A stretch of DNA of 64,000 nt from Candidatus Zixiibacteriota bacterium (GTDB taxonomy: Bacteria; Desulfobacterota; Binatia; UBA9968). The notes below the pieces were generated by a model, which was not told the origin of the DNA, did not search any database, and saw nothing but the letters and a program-made list of their open reading frames with translations. The DNA is taken from contig DATLYW010000016.1 of assembly GCA_035574315.1 (NCBI GenBank), forward strand, positions 62,001 to 126,000, written 5' to 3'. This document shows positions 45,796 through 55,113 of the stretch, piece by piece; positions within the stretch are counted from its first letter, which is position 1; every line of letters begins with the position of its first letter. A program made the translations under genes and the position numbers.

Positions 45796-45881
45796 GCAAG
45801 CGAGGTTACCAAAAGCCCGCCAGCCGGTCAATTTCGCCTCGGGTTGCGCCGGCGCGCCGGCCGGCTTAGGATGCCGTCATC

Positions 45882-46601
45882 ATGGCCTGCTATGTGATCG
45901 GCGACATTCACGGCTGCCTGAACGAGGTACGCCGCCTCGTCGAGCAGCTCAATCCGGGCGCGTCCGATCGCCTCGTTTTCCTCGGGGATTACATCGACCG
46001 GGGACCGGATTCGGCAGGCGTGGTCTCCTATCTGCTCGATCTCCGCAAGTCGGCGCTGTGCGACACCGTTTTTCTGAAAGGCAATCACGAGGACATGTTG
46101 ATGGCCTATCTCGGCTTGCCCGGCGAGCACGGCGACGCGTTCCTGTACAACGGCGGCATCGCCACTCTCTGGAGCTACGACATCTCCCCGACCGAAGCCG
46201 GGCTCGCCGCTGCGCGCCTTCCGCCCGATCATATCGAGTTCTTCAAGACACTGCGCCCTTATTACATTACCGGCGAGTTTCTTTGCGTTCACGCGGGCGT
46301 CCACCCGCAAAAATCCCTGGAGGATCAGAGCATCGCCGACATGTTGTGGATTCGCGCCGAGTTCATTCGCAACCCCCACTGCTTGCCCTATACGGTCCTC
46401 TTCGGCCATACCCCGACACAGGAGGTGTTTTTCGATCTTCCCTACAAAATCGGCCTGGATACGGGGCTGGTGTACGGCAACAAGCTCAGCTGTCTGGAAA
46501 TCGAGAAAAAGGTTCTCATCCAGATCGAGCGCGGGGGCAGGAAGATCCGGCGAACCGCCGTCGGGTCGAAGTGGGGCGGGCGGGTTCGTCGGGCGCCTTG
46601 A
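45882..46601 (+). CDS. Metallophosphoesterase, serine/threonine phosphatase-like
   Basis: PPP-fold hydrolase of 239 aa. GDIHG at residues 7-11, GDYIDRG at 35-41 and GNHE at 67-70 supply the dimetal site, with VHAGV and FGHTP later. Closest to bacterial PrpA/PrpB-type phosphatases and ApaH relatives; protein phosphatase or diadenosine tetraphosphatase cannot be separated by eye. No kinase partner adjacent. ATG 45882 begins 37 nt before the divergent membrane gene clears its promoter region, so the shared 86-nt gap must hold both promoters. Confidence 0.88.
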   Translation: MACYVIGDIHGCLNEVRRLVEQLNPGASDRLVFLGDYIDRGPDSAGVVSYLLDLRKSALCDTVFLKGNHEDMLMAYLGLPGEHGDAFLYNGGIATLWSYDISPTEAGLAAARLPPDHIEFFKTLRPYYITGEFLCVHAGVHPQKSLEDQSIADMLWIRAEFIRNPHCLPYTVLFGHTPTQEVFFDLPYKIGLDTGLVYGNKLSCLEIEKKVLIQIERGGRKIRRTAVGSKWGGRVRRAP

Positions 46602-46626
46602 AGTTTTATCGAAGGCAGCTTAGTTT
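46598..46626 (+). promoter_or_regulatory. Weak promoter candidate for tRNA-Met
   Basis: TTGAAG (46598-46603), 17-nt spacer, TAGTTT (46621-46626). The -10 is poor and the start would fall only a few nt before the tRNA, so the tRNA may instead be read through from the phosphatase gene, which ends 37 nt upstream. Confidence 0.3.
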
Positions 46627-46638
46627 AACTTCCTGCGT

Positions 46639-46715
46639 GGCGGTGTAGCTCAGCTGGTCAGAGCACGCGGCTCATATCCGCGGCGTCGTGGGTTCGACTC
46701 CCTCCACCGCCACCA
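46639..46715 (+). tRNA. tRNA-Met (anticodon CAT)
   Basis: 77 nt with encoded CCA. Acceptor GGCGGTG/CACCGCC is fully paired, so it is not the initiator, which has a mismatch at 1:72. Anticodon stem CGCGG/CCGCG, loop CTCATAT. Elongator methionine is favoured over lysidine-modified Ile2 by the overall sequence. The T-stem GTGGG/CCCTC contains one T:T mismatch (second pair). Confidence 0.93.
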
Positions 46716-46869
46716 TTCCTTTCCAGGCCGGCGCGGCGTCCTCCGGCCTCGCGCAGCCCAACGAGCGCTGCCTTTTCCACGTTAGCTTCCTCCGCTGCGA
46801 CGGGCGCCCCTCGATGCTCTCCCCGCTTCCTCGGGCGAAGGTTTTTCGTTTGACACCGGGAAGTTCCCG

Positions 46870-47448
46870 GTGGCACAGTGGGCGCGACTCGAAGCAATCC
46901 CAATGCTGCCTGCAAACCTCTCCCACGCTCAGTGTTTCAGGGCAATCGGGCAGTCCTTGGAATCTCTGGGAATCGACACGTTCGAGCTTCGCAGTGAAGG
47001 CCATCAGTATCTGATCCACCCGGCGCGAAGCACGATGGCTCCGCCGCCCTCGCGCGAAAGTTCGATCCGGAAATTTCTCAGCGCGATCCTCGCGTCTCGA
47101 ACCTCCGATTCCGCCTCGGCGCCCCCCGCGGAGCCGAAAACGTCTCTCTCCTATTCCTTCTCGACGATTCTGTGGCTCGACATCCAGGGGCGCCTCCGGC
47201 GCGGTAAGAGCCAGGAAACCCCCAACGCTTACCAGGTTTCGCAACTTCTCAGGGTGATCGGCGACCACCTTGACCGCAAGCAGGCGGAAAAACCGACCGT
47301 CTGGCTGTCGGCTCATTCCGCGACGGTCGTTTACGAGCACGGGTCCGGCCGCCGGTCCGCGCGCGATACGTTCACCGTCGATGAGCTCTACAACCGGGCG
47401 GTGCACATGTACCTGCGGCGCCGCCGAAGGGCTCGCGGAGAGGCCTAG
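46870..47448 (+). CDS. Hypothetical protein
   Basis: Up to 192 aa from GTG 46870; ATG 46903 would give 181 aa. The N-terminal 40 residues (FRAIGQSLESLGIDTFELRSEG) look like a small alpha/beta unit, the middle is Ser/Pro/Ala-rich, and the C-terminal part has STILWLDIQGRLRRG and a closing Arg-rich tail. No family recognised and no partner genes. Start and even coding status are less certain than for its neighbours; it converges on the lipoate ligase gene with a 15-nt gap. Confidence 0.5.
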   Translation: MAQWARLEAIPMLPANLSHAQCFRAIGQSLESLGIDTFELRSEGHQYLIHPARSTMAPPPSRESSIRKFLSAILASRTSDSASAPPAEPKTSLSYSFSTILWLDIQGRLRRGKSQETPNAYQVSQLLRVIGDHLDRKQAEKPTVWLSAHSATVVYEHGSGRRSARDTFTVDELYNRAVHMYLRRRRRARGEA

Positions 47449-47463
47449 CGCCCCGAGCGAGCG

Positions 47464-48186
47464 TCAATACTTGAACGACCAGGCGTGCTGCCGGTAACGG
47501 CGCTCGGCCAGCTCGTCGATCCTTGCATACGGAACGGCGATGAGCGGCTCGCGGGCATCCCAGAGACGCTTCAGCCCTTCCCGGACCTCCGCGGCGGGGA
47601 GGCCAAGGTTCCCGAGAAAGGAGCGATGGTCGCGGTCGCCCCGGTAGGGAGGCCGGCGGGAAGGCATCCGCAGACAGGCTTCCACCATTTCGACGTCGAG
47701 ATCGAGGAGAAACGTGCCGTGAATCAAAGCGCAGCGCCGTTTGCGGTACTGGGCGTTTCCCGAAAATTTCCGCCCGTGCGCGGTCAGGTCGCTGGTCCCC
47801 TGGACGGCAACTCGCGTTCCGGCAAGCCGCTCGAAGAGCTCCGCGTGACGGCGGAGCACGAAGCGGAACGCATCGCCGATCGTCGCCAGCGAGCCATCCG
47901 CCGCGTAGCTCAGGACGAGAGCATAGTTGAGGCAGCCGGGTCCCTGGAGAACCGTGCCGCCGCCGCTCACGCGGCGCAGGATCGGAACGCCTCGCCGGGC
48001 GCATGCCTCGGCGTCGACGTCGGCGCTCATGCGGCTCGAATGGCCGAGCACGACGAAGTAGCTCGGCGCCTCCCAGAGTCTGAGGACGCCGCAACGGCTC
48101 GCGTCAGCCTCGCACCACTCGATCAGCGCTTCGTCGCAGGCGAGATTTCGCGCGGGATCGGAGAAGCTCAGATCGAGATATTCCAT
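47464..48186 (-). CDS. lplA: Lipoate--protein ligase family protein
   Basis: BPL/LplA-fold ligase of 240 aa. RRVSGGGTVL near residues 72-81 is the lipoyl/biotinyl-AMP glycine loop; the invariant lysine is in GRKFSGNAQ and LIHGTFLLD follows. No C-terminal accessory domain, so it may act as a lipoyl or octanoyl transferase rather than a complete LplA. Divergent from aceE with 64 nt between the genes, which makes the lipoyl domain of AceF its likely target. Confidence 0.88.
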   Translation of the reverse strand: MEYLDLSFSDPARNLACDEALIEWCEADASRCGVLRLWEAPSYFVVLGHSSRMSADVDAEACARRGVPILRRVSGGGTVLQGPGCLNYALVLSYAADGSLATIGDAFRFVLRRHAELFERLAGTRVAVQGTSDLTAHGRKFSGNAQYRKRRCALIHGTFLLDLDVEMVEACLRMPSRRPPYRGDRDHRSFLGNLGLPAAEVREGLKRLWDAREPLIAVPYARIDELAERRYRQHAWSFKY

Positions 48187-48250
48187 CGAGTTGTGTTGAT
48201 TTTGCTTCCGTTTTGTTGTCTGCTGTCACCATAGTAGGGAGAAATCCGGA

Positions 48251-50971
48251 ATGGAAGCGGAAAGAAAAGATCCGCCCGACGGCGCGGCGATCGAGGGAGG
48301 TCGGCCGAATTCCAAGCCGAGCCAGGAGGACCGGCGGAAGTGGCTCGCTTCGCTGGAATACATCCTCGAGTACATCCTGAGAAACGAACAGTCCGAGCAG
48401 GCGGCGCTCCTGCTCGACGAGTTGATCGCGCGCCTGCGCGCGTCCGGGCTCAACATCCCCTACACGGTCAACACGCCCTACATCAACACGATCCCAGCTG
48501 AAAAGGAACCTCCCTACCCTGGCAATCGGGAAATCGAGAGGCGGATCAAGAGCTACGTGCGCTGGAACGCGATGGCCATGGTGGTCAAGGCGAACCGGCT
48601 CCATCCCGACATCGGGGGACATATCTCCACGTACGCGTCCTGCGCGACGCTGTACGAGGTCGCGTTCAACCATTTCCTGCGCGGCGGCGACGACGGCGGG
48701 ATCGCGGACATGGTCTACTTCCAGGGCCATGCGTCGCCCGGAATCTACTCGCGTGCCTACGTCGAGTGGCGCATCAACGCTCCGAAGCTGCACCATTTCC
48801 GTCAGGAGCTGTCACCGGTCGGCGGCCTCCCCTCGTATCCGCACCCCTATCTCCTGCCGGAGTTCTGGCAGTTTCCTTCCGTTTCGATGGGGCTTGCGCC
48901 GATCATGTCCATCTATCAGGCCCGTTTCAACCGCTACCTCCGCAGCCGGGGCCTGCTCGATGGCCGGGAGCCGCGGGTCTGGTGTTTCGCCGGGGACGGC
49001 GAGATGGACGAGCCCGAGGCCTCCGGAGCGCTGACGCTCGCCGCGCGCGAGAACCTCGACAATCTGATCTGGGTCGTGAACTGCAACCTCCAGCGGCTCG
49101 ACGGTCCGGTTCGGGGGAACGGCAAGATCATCCAGGAACTCGAGGCGCTGTTTCGCGGCGCGGGCTGGAACGTCATCAAGGTCATCTGGGGCTCCGACTG
49201 GGATCCTCTTCTCCAGGCCGACCACAAGGGACTGCTGCTCAAGCGGATGGAGGAGGCGGTCGACGGCGATTACCAGAAATACTCCGTCGAGCCCGGAAGC
49301 TATACGCGCAAGCACTTTTTCGGCAAATATCCCGAGCTGCTCGAAATGGTCAATCACCTTACCGACGAGCAGATCCGAAAGCTGCTGCGCGGCGGCCACG
49401 ACCCGAAGAAGGTCTACGCGGCTTACAAGGCCGCAGTCGAGCACCGCGGCTCGCCCACGGTGATCCTCGCCAAGACCGTCAAAGGGTACGGTCTCGGCGA
49501 GGCGGGTGAAGGGCGTAACGTCACGCATCAGCAAAAGAAGCTCAATGAGCGCGAGCTGCGCGAGTTCAGGACGCGCTTCGATATCCCGCTGGCGGACGAG
49601 GAGGTCGTGGAGACCCCGTTCTATCGGCCGCCGCTCGACAGTCCGGAAACGCGCTATTTGCTCGAGCGCCGCCGACAGCTCGGCGGCTTCTTGCCGCAGC
49701 GAAAGGTGGTCGCTGCGCCTTTGAAGGTCCCTGACGCTTCGTATTACGCGGAGTTCACCCGGGGCTCAGGGCAGCATACCATGTCGACGACGATGGCGAT
49801 GGTTCGCATGCTCGGCAAGCTGCTGCGCCATGAAGAGATCGGCAAGCGCATTGTCCCGATCATCCCCGACGAAGCGCGAACCTTCGGCATGGATGCCCTG
49901 TTCCGGCAGATCGGCATCTACTCCCCGAAAGGCCAGCTCTACGAGCCGGTCGACCGGGAGACGCTGCTCTACTACAACGAGGCCAAGGACGGCCAGATCC
50001 TCGAGGAAGGAATCACGGAAGCCGGGGCGATGTCGTCGTTCATCGCGGCGGGTTCGGCCTATGCCAATCTCGGGATCAACATGATCCCGTTTTACTTCTA
50101 CTACTCGATGTTCGGCTTTCAGCGCATCGGCGACCTCATGTGGGCCGCCGGAGACATCAAGGCGAAAGGCTTTTTGCTCGGCGCCACCGCGGGGCGGACC
50201 ACGCTGAACGGCGAAGGGTTGCAGCACCAGGACGGGCACAGTCATATCCTCGCGAGCACGATCCCGACGTTGCTCACCTACGATCCCGGCTTCGCATACG
50301 AGCTGGCCGTGATCGTTCACGACGGCATCCGCCGCATGTACGCCGACGGCGAGGAATGGTTTTACTACCTGACGCTCTACAACGAAAGCTACGAGATGCC
50401 CGAAATGCCGCCGGGCGTGGAGGAAGGTATCCTGAAGGGCCTCTACAGATTCAAGGCCGCGCAGAAGGGCAGAAGCCACAAGGCCCATATCTTCGGCAGC
50501 GGCCCGCTGATCCGCGAAGCGCTCGTCGCGCAGGAGATTCTGGCCGAGCAGTTCGATGTGTCGGCCGACGTCTGGAGCGCGACCAGCTACAAGCTTCTGC
50601 GCGGCGACGCCCTGCGCACGCGCCGGTGGAACATGCTCCACCCGGCGGCGCCCCAGAAGAAATCCTATCTGGAGTCCCTGCTGCAGAACGAGGAAGGCGT
50701 TTTCGTCGCCGTCTCCGACTACATGAAGATCGTTCCCGATCAGATCGCCCCCTGGGTTCCGGGAGGGCTTGCCACGCTGGGAACCGACGGCTTCGGCCGC
50801 AGCGATACTCGCGCTCGCCTGCGGCGCTTTTTCGAAGTGGACGCCGCCATGATCGTGATCGCCACGCTTTACGCCCTCTACCAGAAAGGATCGCTGCCCG
50901 CCCGGACGGTCGAGGGCGCCATCAAGCGGCTCGGAGTCGATCCCGAGAAGCCGTTTCCCTTCCACTTGTAA
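48251..50971 (+). CDS. aceE: Pyruvate dehydrogenase E1 component, homodimeric type
   Basis: Thiamine-diphosphate enzyme (906 aa; E. coli AceE 887) that decarboxylates pyruvate and acetylates the E2 lipoyl group. The ThDP motif GDGEMDEPEASGAL ends with WVVNCN; HLTDEQIRKLLRGGHD and LTLYNESYEMP are AceE-specific. First gene of aceE-aceF-lpdA. The homodimeric type is that of Proteobacteria and actinobacteria rather than the alpha-beta type. Confidence 0.97.
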   Translation: MEAERKDPPDGAAIEGGRPNSKPSQEDRRKWLASLEYILEYILRNEQSEQAALLLDELIARLRASGLNIPYTVNTPYINTIPAEKEPPYPGNREIERRIKSYVRWNAMAMVVKANRLHPDIGGHISTYASCATLYEVAFNHFLRGGDDGGIADMVYFQGHASPGIYSRAYVEWRINAPKLHHFRQELSPVGGLPSYPHPYLLPEFWQFPSVSMGLAPIMSIYQARFNRYLRSRGLLDGREPRVWCFAGDGEMDEPEASGALTLAARENLDNLIWVVNCNLQRLDGPVRGNGKIIQELEALFRGAGWNVIKVIWGSDWDPLLQADHKGLLLKRMEEAVDGDYQKYSVEPGSYTRKHFFGKYPELLEMVNHLTDEQIRKLLRGGHDPKKVYAAYKAAVEHRGSPTVILAKTVKGYGLGEAGEGRNVTHQQKKLNERELREFRTRFDIPLADEEVVETPFYRPPLDSPETRYLLERRRQLGGFLPQRKVVAAPLKVPDASYYAEFTRGSGQHTMSTTMAMVRMLGKLLRHEEIGKRIVPIIPDEARTFGMDALFRQIGIYSPKGQLYEPVDRETLLYYNEAKDGQILEEGITEAGAMSSFIAAGSAYANLGINMIPFYFYYSMFGFQRIGDLMWAAGDIKAKGFLLGATAGRTTLNGEGLQHQDGHSHILASTIPTLLTYDPGFAYELAVIVHDGIRRMYADGEEWFYYLTLYNESYEMPEMPPGVEEGILKGLYRFKAAQKGRSHKAHIFGSGPLIREALVAQEILAEQFDVSADVWSATSYKLLRGDALRTRRWNMLHPAAPQKKSYLESLLQNEEGVFVAVSDYMKIVPDQIAPWVPGGLATLGTDGFGRSDTRARLRRFFEVDAAMIVIATLYALYQKGSLPARTVEGAIKRLGVDPEKPFPFHL

Positions 50972-50997
50972 AACCGGCTCGATTCGAGAGCACCAGG

Positions 50998-52311
50998 ATG
51001 GACGTCAGGCTTCCGCAGCTCGCTGAAGGTGTAGAATCGGGGACGGTGGTGAGCATCCTCGTTTCCGAGGGGCAACAGATCGTCAAAGACCAGCCCATCA
51101 TGGAGCTCGAAACCCAGAAGGCGGTCGGCTCCATTCCCGCGCCCGAATCCGGAACCGTCACCAAGATCCACGTCCGGGAGGGCATGGAGGTAACCGTCGG
51201 CCAGGTCTTGATCTCGATCGCCGCGGTGGCGGAAGCCGGTGCTGGAAGCCGCGAACGCGCACCGGCCTCGGGTGCGACGACGGAGCGACCCAGCAGGACC
51301 CTGCCACGGCGCCCTTCCCCCGCCGCCCCGGCCCGCCGGGAACCCGCCCAAGAGAATTACCGCCGCGAGGCCGCCGGCGGCCTGCCTCCCCCCGCCGCCC
51401 CCGCCGTTCGCAGGATCGCGAGCCTGCTCGGCATCGACCTCACCCGGGTGCAGAGCAGCGAGCGCGGCGGCCGTATTACCTTCGCGGATCTGCGCGAGTA
51501 CATTCGACGCCTCGAAGAGACGGCACGCCAGGCGCCGGCGCGCCCGCACGCGGACTCTGCTCCCTCCCGGCTGGCCGCCGTGGACGTCGTCGACTTCGAG
51601 AAATGGGGGCCGGTGCGGCGCGAGCGGCTGTCGGCGCTCAGGCGGACGGTAAGCCGGCGCATGGCCGCCTCGTGGACCACGGTCCCGAAAATCGACCAGT
51701 TCGGCGACTGCGACATCACCGGCCTCGTCGCGCTCCGTGAGAAGTACGCAAGCGTGTACGATCAGCGGGGCGCGCGCTTGACGCTGACCGCGTTCATTGT
51801 CAAAGCCGTGGCGGGGGCTCTGAAGAAGCACCCGCGAGTCAATTCGAGCATCGACGAAGAGGCCGGCGAGATCGTCTACAAGGACTATTACCACATCGGC
51901 GTCGCGGTCGACACGGAAGCGGGCCTTATCGTTCCGGTGCTGCGCGATGCGGACAAGAAGAACCTCCTGGAATTATCCGCCGAGCTCCTCCGGCTCACGG
52001 AAAAAACGCGACAACGCAAGGTCTCGCTCGAGGAGCTGCAGGGCGGCACGTTCACGATCTCCAACCAGGGGAGCATCGGCGGCGGCTGCTTCACGCCGAT
52101 CGTCTATGCCCCGCAGGTGGCCATCCTCGGGGTGGGCCGGGGCAAACCCACCCCGGTCGTGCGCGACGGCGAGATCGTCGTCCGTACGCTGCTGCCGCTC
52201 TGTCTTTCCTACGATCATCGGGTGCTCGACGGCGCCGATGCGGTGCGCTTTCTGAACGACGTGACGGCGGCGCTCGAGTCCTTTCCCGAGAGCGAGGTCG
52301 AGCCTAGATAA
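50998..52311 (+). CDS. aceF: Dihydrolipoyl acetyltransferase (E2) of pyruvate dehydrogenase
   Basis: Starts at ATG 50998, 26 nt after aceE (437 aa). One lipoyl domain with the modified Lys41 in ELETQKAVGS (Gln in place of the more common Asp before Lys), an Ala/Pro/Arg-rich linker, a peripheral subunit-binding domain (about 140-170: VRRIASLLGIDLTRVQ), and the catalytic domain ending SYDHRVLDGADA with the active His and Asp. A single lipoyl domain is the short form; E. coli has three. Confidence 0.96.
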   Translation: MDVRLPQLAEGVESGTVVSILVSEGQQIVKDQPIMELETQKAVGSIPAPESGTVTKIHVREGMEVTVGQVLISIAAVAEAGAGSRERAPASGATTERPSRTLPRRPSPAAPARREPAQENYRREAAGGLPPPAAPAVRRIASLLGIDLTRVQSSERGGRITFADLREYIRRLEETARQAPARPHADSAPSRLAAVDVVDFEKWGPVRRERLSALRRTVSRRMAASWTTVPKIDQFGDCDITGLVALREKYASVYDQRGARLTLTAFIVKAVAGALKKHPRVNSSIDEEAGEIVYKDYYHIGVAVDTEAGLIVPVLRDADKKNLLELSAELLRLTEKTRQRKVSLEELQGGTFTISNQGSIGGGCFTPIVYAPQVAILGVGRGKPTPVVRDGEIVVRTLLPLCLSYDHRVLDGADAVRFLNDVTAALESFPESEVEPR

Positions 52312-52315
52312 GCCC

Positions 52316-53728
52316 ATGGAACCGATGAAGACGGAAGTGCTGGTGCTGGGCGCGGGACCCGGGGGTTACACCGCGGCGTTCTACGCGGCGGATCGGGGCA
52401 AGCAGGTGACGCTGGTCGAGCAGAACCGCCGCCTCGGCGGCGTTTGCCTCAACACCGGCTGCATCCCGTCCAAGGCGCTGCTCCATGCCACGGAGATCCT
52501 CCGGGAGGCCCACCGTTCAAGGTCGCGCGGTATCGTTTTCGATCCGCCGGGGATCGACCTCGAGCAGTTGCGCGCCTGGAAAGATTCGATCCTCGAAAAG
52601 CTCGGCGAAGGAATTCGCACGCTGGCGCAGAAGCGCGGCGTGCGGGTCGTCCACGGCCGCGGCCATTTCGAAGGTTCGCGGACGCTGAGGGTGGAGACGG
52701 CGGAAGGTCAGAAATTCATCGCCTATGAGCACGCAATCATCGCGGTCGGCTCCCGACCCGCGATGCCGTCGGCCTTCGACCTCGGCAACAAGCGGATCAT
52801 GACCTCCACGGAAGCGCTGGAAATCCAGGACGTCCCCGAGGATCTCCTGGTGGTCGGGGGCGGCTACATCGGCATGGAGCTGGGAACCGTTTACGCTGCC
52901 CTCGGCAGCAAGGTCGTGATGCTGGAAGCCCTGCCCACCATCCTCTCCGGAATCGATCCCGACCTCGTCCGCCCGGTGCTGCGCGCCGCCCAAAAGGAGT
53001 TCAGGGAAATCCGCGTCAACACCAAGGTACTGAAGATGGCAACGGCCGGTAAGCAAATCAAGGTCACCATGGAAACCGGCCAGGAGCGGCGCGAAGAATT
53101 GTACGACCGGGTGCTGGTCAGTGTCGGGCGCGTGCCGAATTACGGCGATCTCGGGCTGGAAAACACGGGCGTCAAGAAGGACGAGAAGGGTTTCATCAAG
53201 TGCGACGCCCAGCAGCGCACGGACGATCCGCACATCTACGCCGTCGGCGATGTCAACGGCGGCGCCCTGTTGGCGCACCGCGCGGCCAGGGAGGCCAGGG
53301 TCGCGGTCGAGGCGATTCTGGGAGAACCCAGCTCGTTCGACGACGTCGTCGTCCCCGCGGTGGTTTATACCGATCCGGAGGTGGCCTGGTGCGGCCTCAC
53401 CGAGACCGAAGCGAAAGAGCGCGGGATCGAGGTGCGGATCGCCAAGTTTCCCTGGGGAGCTTCGGGCCGCGCTCTCACGCTCGATCGCCCGGACGGTCTG
53501 ACCAAGCTGATCATCGACCCGGAAACGGAGCGCGTGCTCGGAGTCGGCATCGTCGGCGTCGGCGCCGGAGAGCTGATCAGCGAGGGCGTGCTCGCCGTCG
53601 AGATGGGGGCGACGGCGGAAGACATCGCCCTTTCGGTACACCCGCACCCCACGCTATCGGAGACTCTGATGGAAGCCGCCGAAGCGTTCTACGGCACGGC
53701 GACGAACGTCTATTCGCGTCGGCCGTGA
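52316..53728 (+). CDS. lpdA: Dihydrolipoyl dehydrogenase (E3)
   Basis: FAD disulfide reductase (470 aa) that reoxidises dihydrolipoamide with NAD+. GAGPGG near residue 12-17; redox disulfide Cys44/Cys49 in GGVCLNTGCIPSKAL; second Rossmann motif VVGGGYIGMELG; catalytic HPHPTLSE near the C-terminus. Four nt after aceF, completing the complex. Confidence 0.97.
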   Translation: MEPMKTEVLVLGAGPGGYTAAFYAADRGKQVTLVEQNRRLGGVCLNTGCIPSKALLHATEILREAHRSRSRGIVFDPPGIDLEQLRAWKDSILEKLGEGIRTLAQKRGVRVVHGRGHFEGSRTLRVETAEGQKFIAYEHAIIAVGSRPAMPSAFDLGNKRIMTSTEALEIQDVPEDLLVVGGGYIGMELGTVYAALGSKVVMLEALPTILSGIDPDLVRPVLRAAQKEFREIRVNTKVLKMATAGKQIKVTMETGQERREELYDRVLVSVGRVPNYGDLGLENTGVKKDEKGFIKCDAQQRTDDPHIYAVGDVNGGALLAHRAAREARVAVEAILGEPSSFDDVVVPAVVYTDPEVAWCGLTETEAKERGIEVRIAKFPWGASGRALTLDRPDGLTKLIIDPETERVLGVGIVGVGAGELISEGVLAVEMGATAEDIALSVHPHPTLSETLMEAAEAFYGTATNVYSRRP

Positions 53729-53842
53729 CGCCCCCTGCTCCGGCGCTGTTCTCGCCGCTCCGGCGGTTGGATTTGAGCCGGCGACTGTGGCAGAGTGTGA
53801 CGTCGTGGCGGAATTCACCGGACCTGCAACGCGAGGCCTGTC

Positions 53843-55024
53843 TTGATCAACCCCGAACGTCTCAAGAACCTTCTGATCGAGCTGATTAAGATCGACAGCC
53901 TGTCGCGCAAGGAGCGCGATATCGCGCTCCGGCTCAAGCGCGAGCTGGAGGAGCTGGGCGCCAGTGTCCTGATCGACGACGCCGGTGACAAGGTCGGCGG
54001 CAACGTCGGCAACGTGATCGCGCGGATCGACGGGACGGCCGCGGACGCTCCGCCGCTGCTTCTTTCCGCGCACATGGATACCGTGGTTCCTGGAGAAGGG
54101 GTGGTGCCGATCCTGGAGGGCGACATCCTGCGCACGGACGGCCGCACCGTCCTCGGCGGCGACGACAAGAGCGGCCTTGCCATCATTTGCGAGGTCGTGC
54201 GCGCGCTTCAGGAGAACAACGTTCCGTACGGGGATCTCGACATCGTCTTTACGATCTGCGAAGAGGCGGGGCTGATCGGTGCCAAGTGCCTCGATACCCG
54301 GCATCTGCGCGCCAAGACCGGCCTCGTTCTCGATAGCGATTCGGTTGGCTTCCTCTTCACCAAGGCCCCCGCGGCGAACCGGCTGGAGTTCCACGTACAC
54401 GGGCTGGAGGCGCATGCGGGCGTCTGCCCCGAAAAGGGCATCAGCGCCATCAAGGTCGCGGCCGAGGGGATCGCCGCGATGAAACTCGGTCGTATCGACC
54501 ACGAAACCACCGCCAACATCGGCCTGATCGAGGGCGGGATGGCGGTCAACATCGTACCCAATTCCGTGATATTGCGCGGGGAGGCGCGGAGCCACAGCCG
54601 GGAAAAGCTCGAGGCGCAGACGGAGCACATGCTGCGCTGCCTCCAGGAAGCCGCGGCACGCCACACGCTGGTTACCGGCGGCACCCGCGTGGCCGCGCGC
54701 GTCGAAGCCCGGATCGAACGAGACTACGATCGCATGGAGGTGCCGGACGATTCGGCGATCGTCCGGCTGGTCCGCGCCGCGGCGAAGAACCTCGACGTCG
54801 AGATCAAGACCATGGCGACGGGCGGCGGCTGCGACGCGAATATTCTCAATCAGAAAGGGCTCGAGGTGGCGAATCTTTCGACGGGAATGCGCGAGATCCA
54901 CACGGTCAAGGAGTGGCTGGACCTGAAGGATCTGAATCTCTCCGCTCGAATGGTCTTCGAGATCGTCCGCCTGAACGCGGCCGATCGTGGCGAAGCGACG
55001 GCATCCGGTTCCCGGGCTGTCTAG
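53843..55024 (+). CDS. M20-family peptidase, peptidase T-like
   Basis: Zinc exopeptidase of 393 aa. SAHMDTVVPG, GGDDKSGLA and CEEAGLIGA carry the di-zinc ligands and the catalytic Asp and Glu; the dimerisation domain sits between about 190 and 300. Nearest to PepT or YqjE-type aminopeptidases; peptide specificity is not visible. TTG start at 53843, seven nt after GCGAGG. 114 nt after lpdA; that gap shows no clear promoter or terminator. Confidence 0.87.
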   Translation: MINPERLKNLLIELIKIDSLSRKERDIALRLKRELEELGASVLIDDAGDKVGGNVGNVIARIDGTAADAPPLLLSAHMDTVVPGEGVVPILEGDILRTDGRTVLGGDDKSGLAIICEVVRALQENNVPYGDLDIVFTICEEAGLIGAKCLDTRHLRAKTGLVLDSDSVGFLFTKAPAANRLEFHVHGLEAHAGVCPEKGISAIKVAAEGIAAMKLGRIDHETTANIGLIEGGMAVNIVPNSVILRGEARSHSREKLEAQTEHMLRCLQEAAARHTLVTGGTRVAARVEARIERDYDRMEVPDDSAIVRLVRAAAKNLDVEIKTMATGGGCDANILNQKGLEVANLSTGMREIHTVKEWLDLKDLNLSARMVFEIVRLNAADRGEATASGSRAV

Positions 55025-55113
55025 CCGGAAAGGGCCTGCGCTTCACGGCCGGAAGGGCCGGTTCCCCTCTCGCCGAAGCCGTTCCGGCGGCCGTTCGATG
55101 AACGTCGACGAGT

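Noticed and set aside
46672..47406. Minus-strand frame overlapping tRNA-Met and the hypothetical gene
   Set aside because: It would read through the tRNA and has the composition of an antisense shadow.
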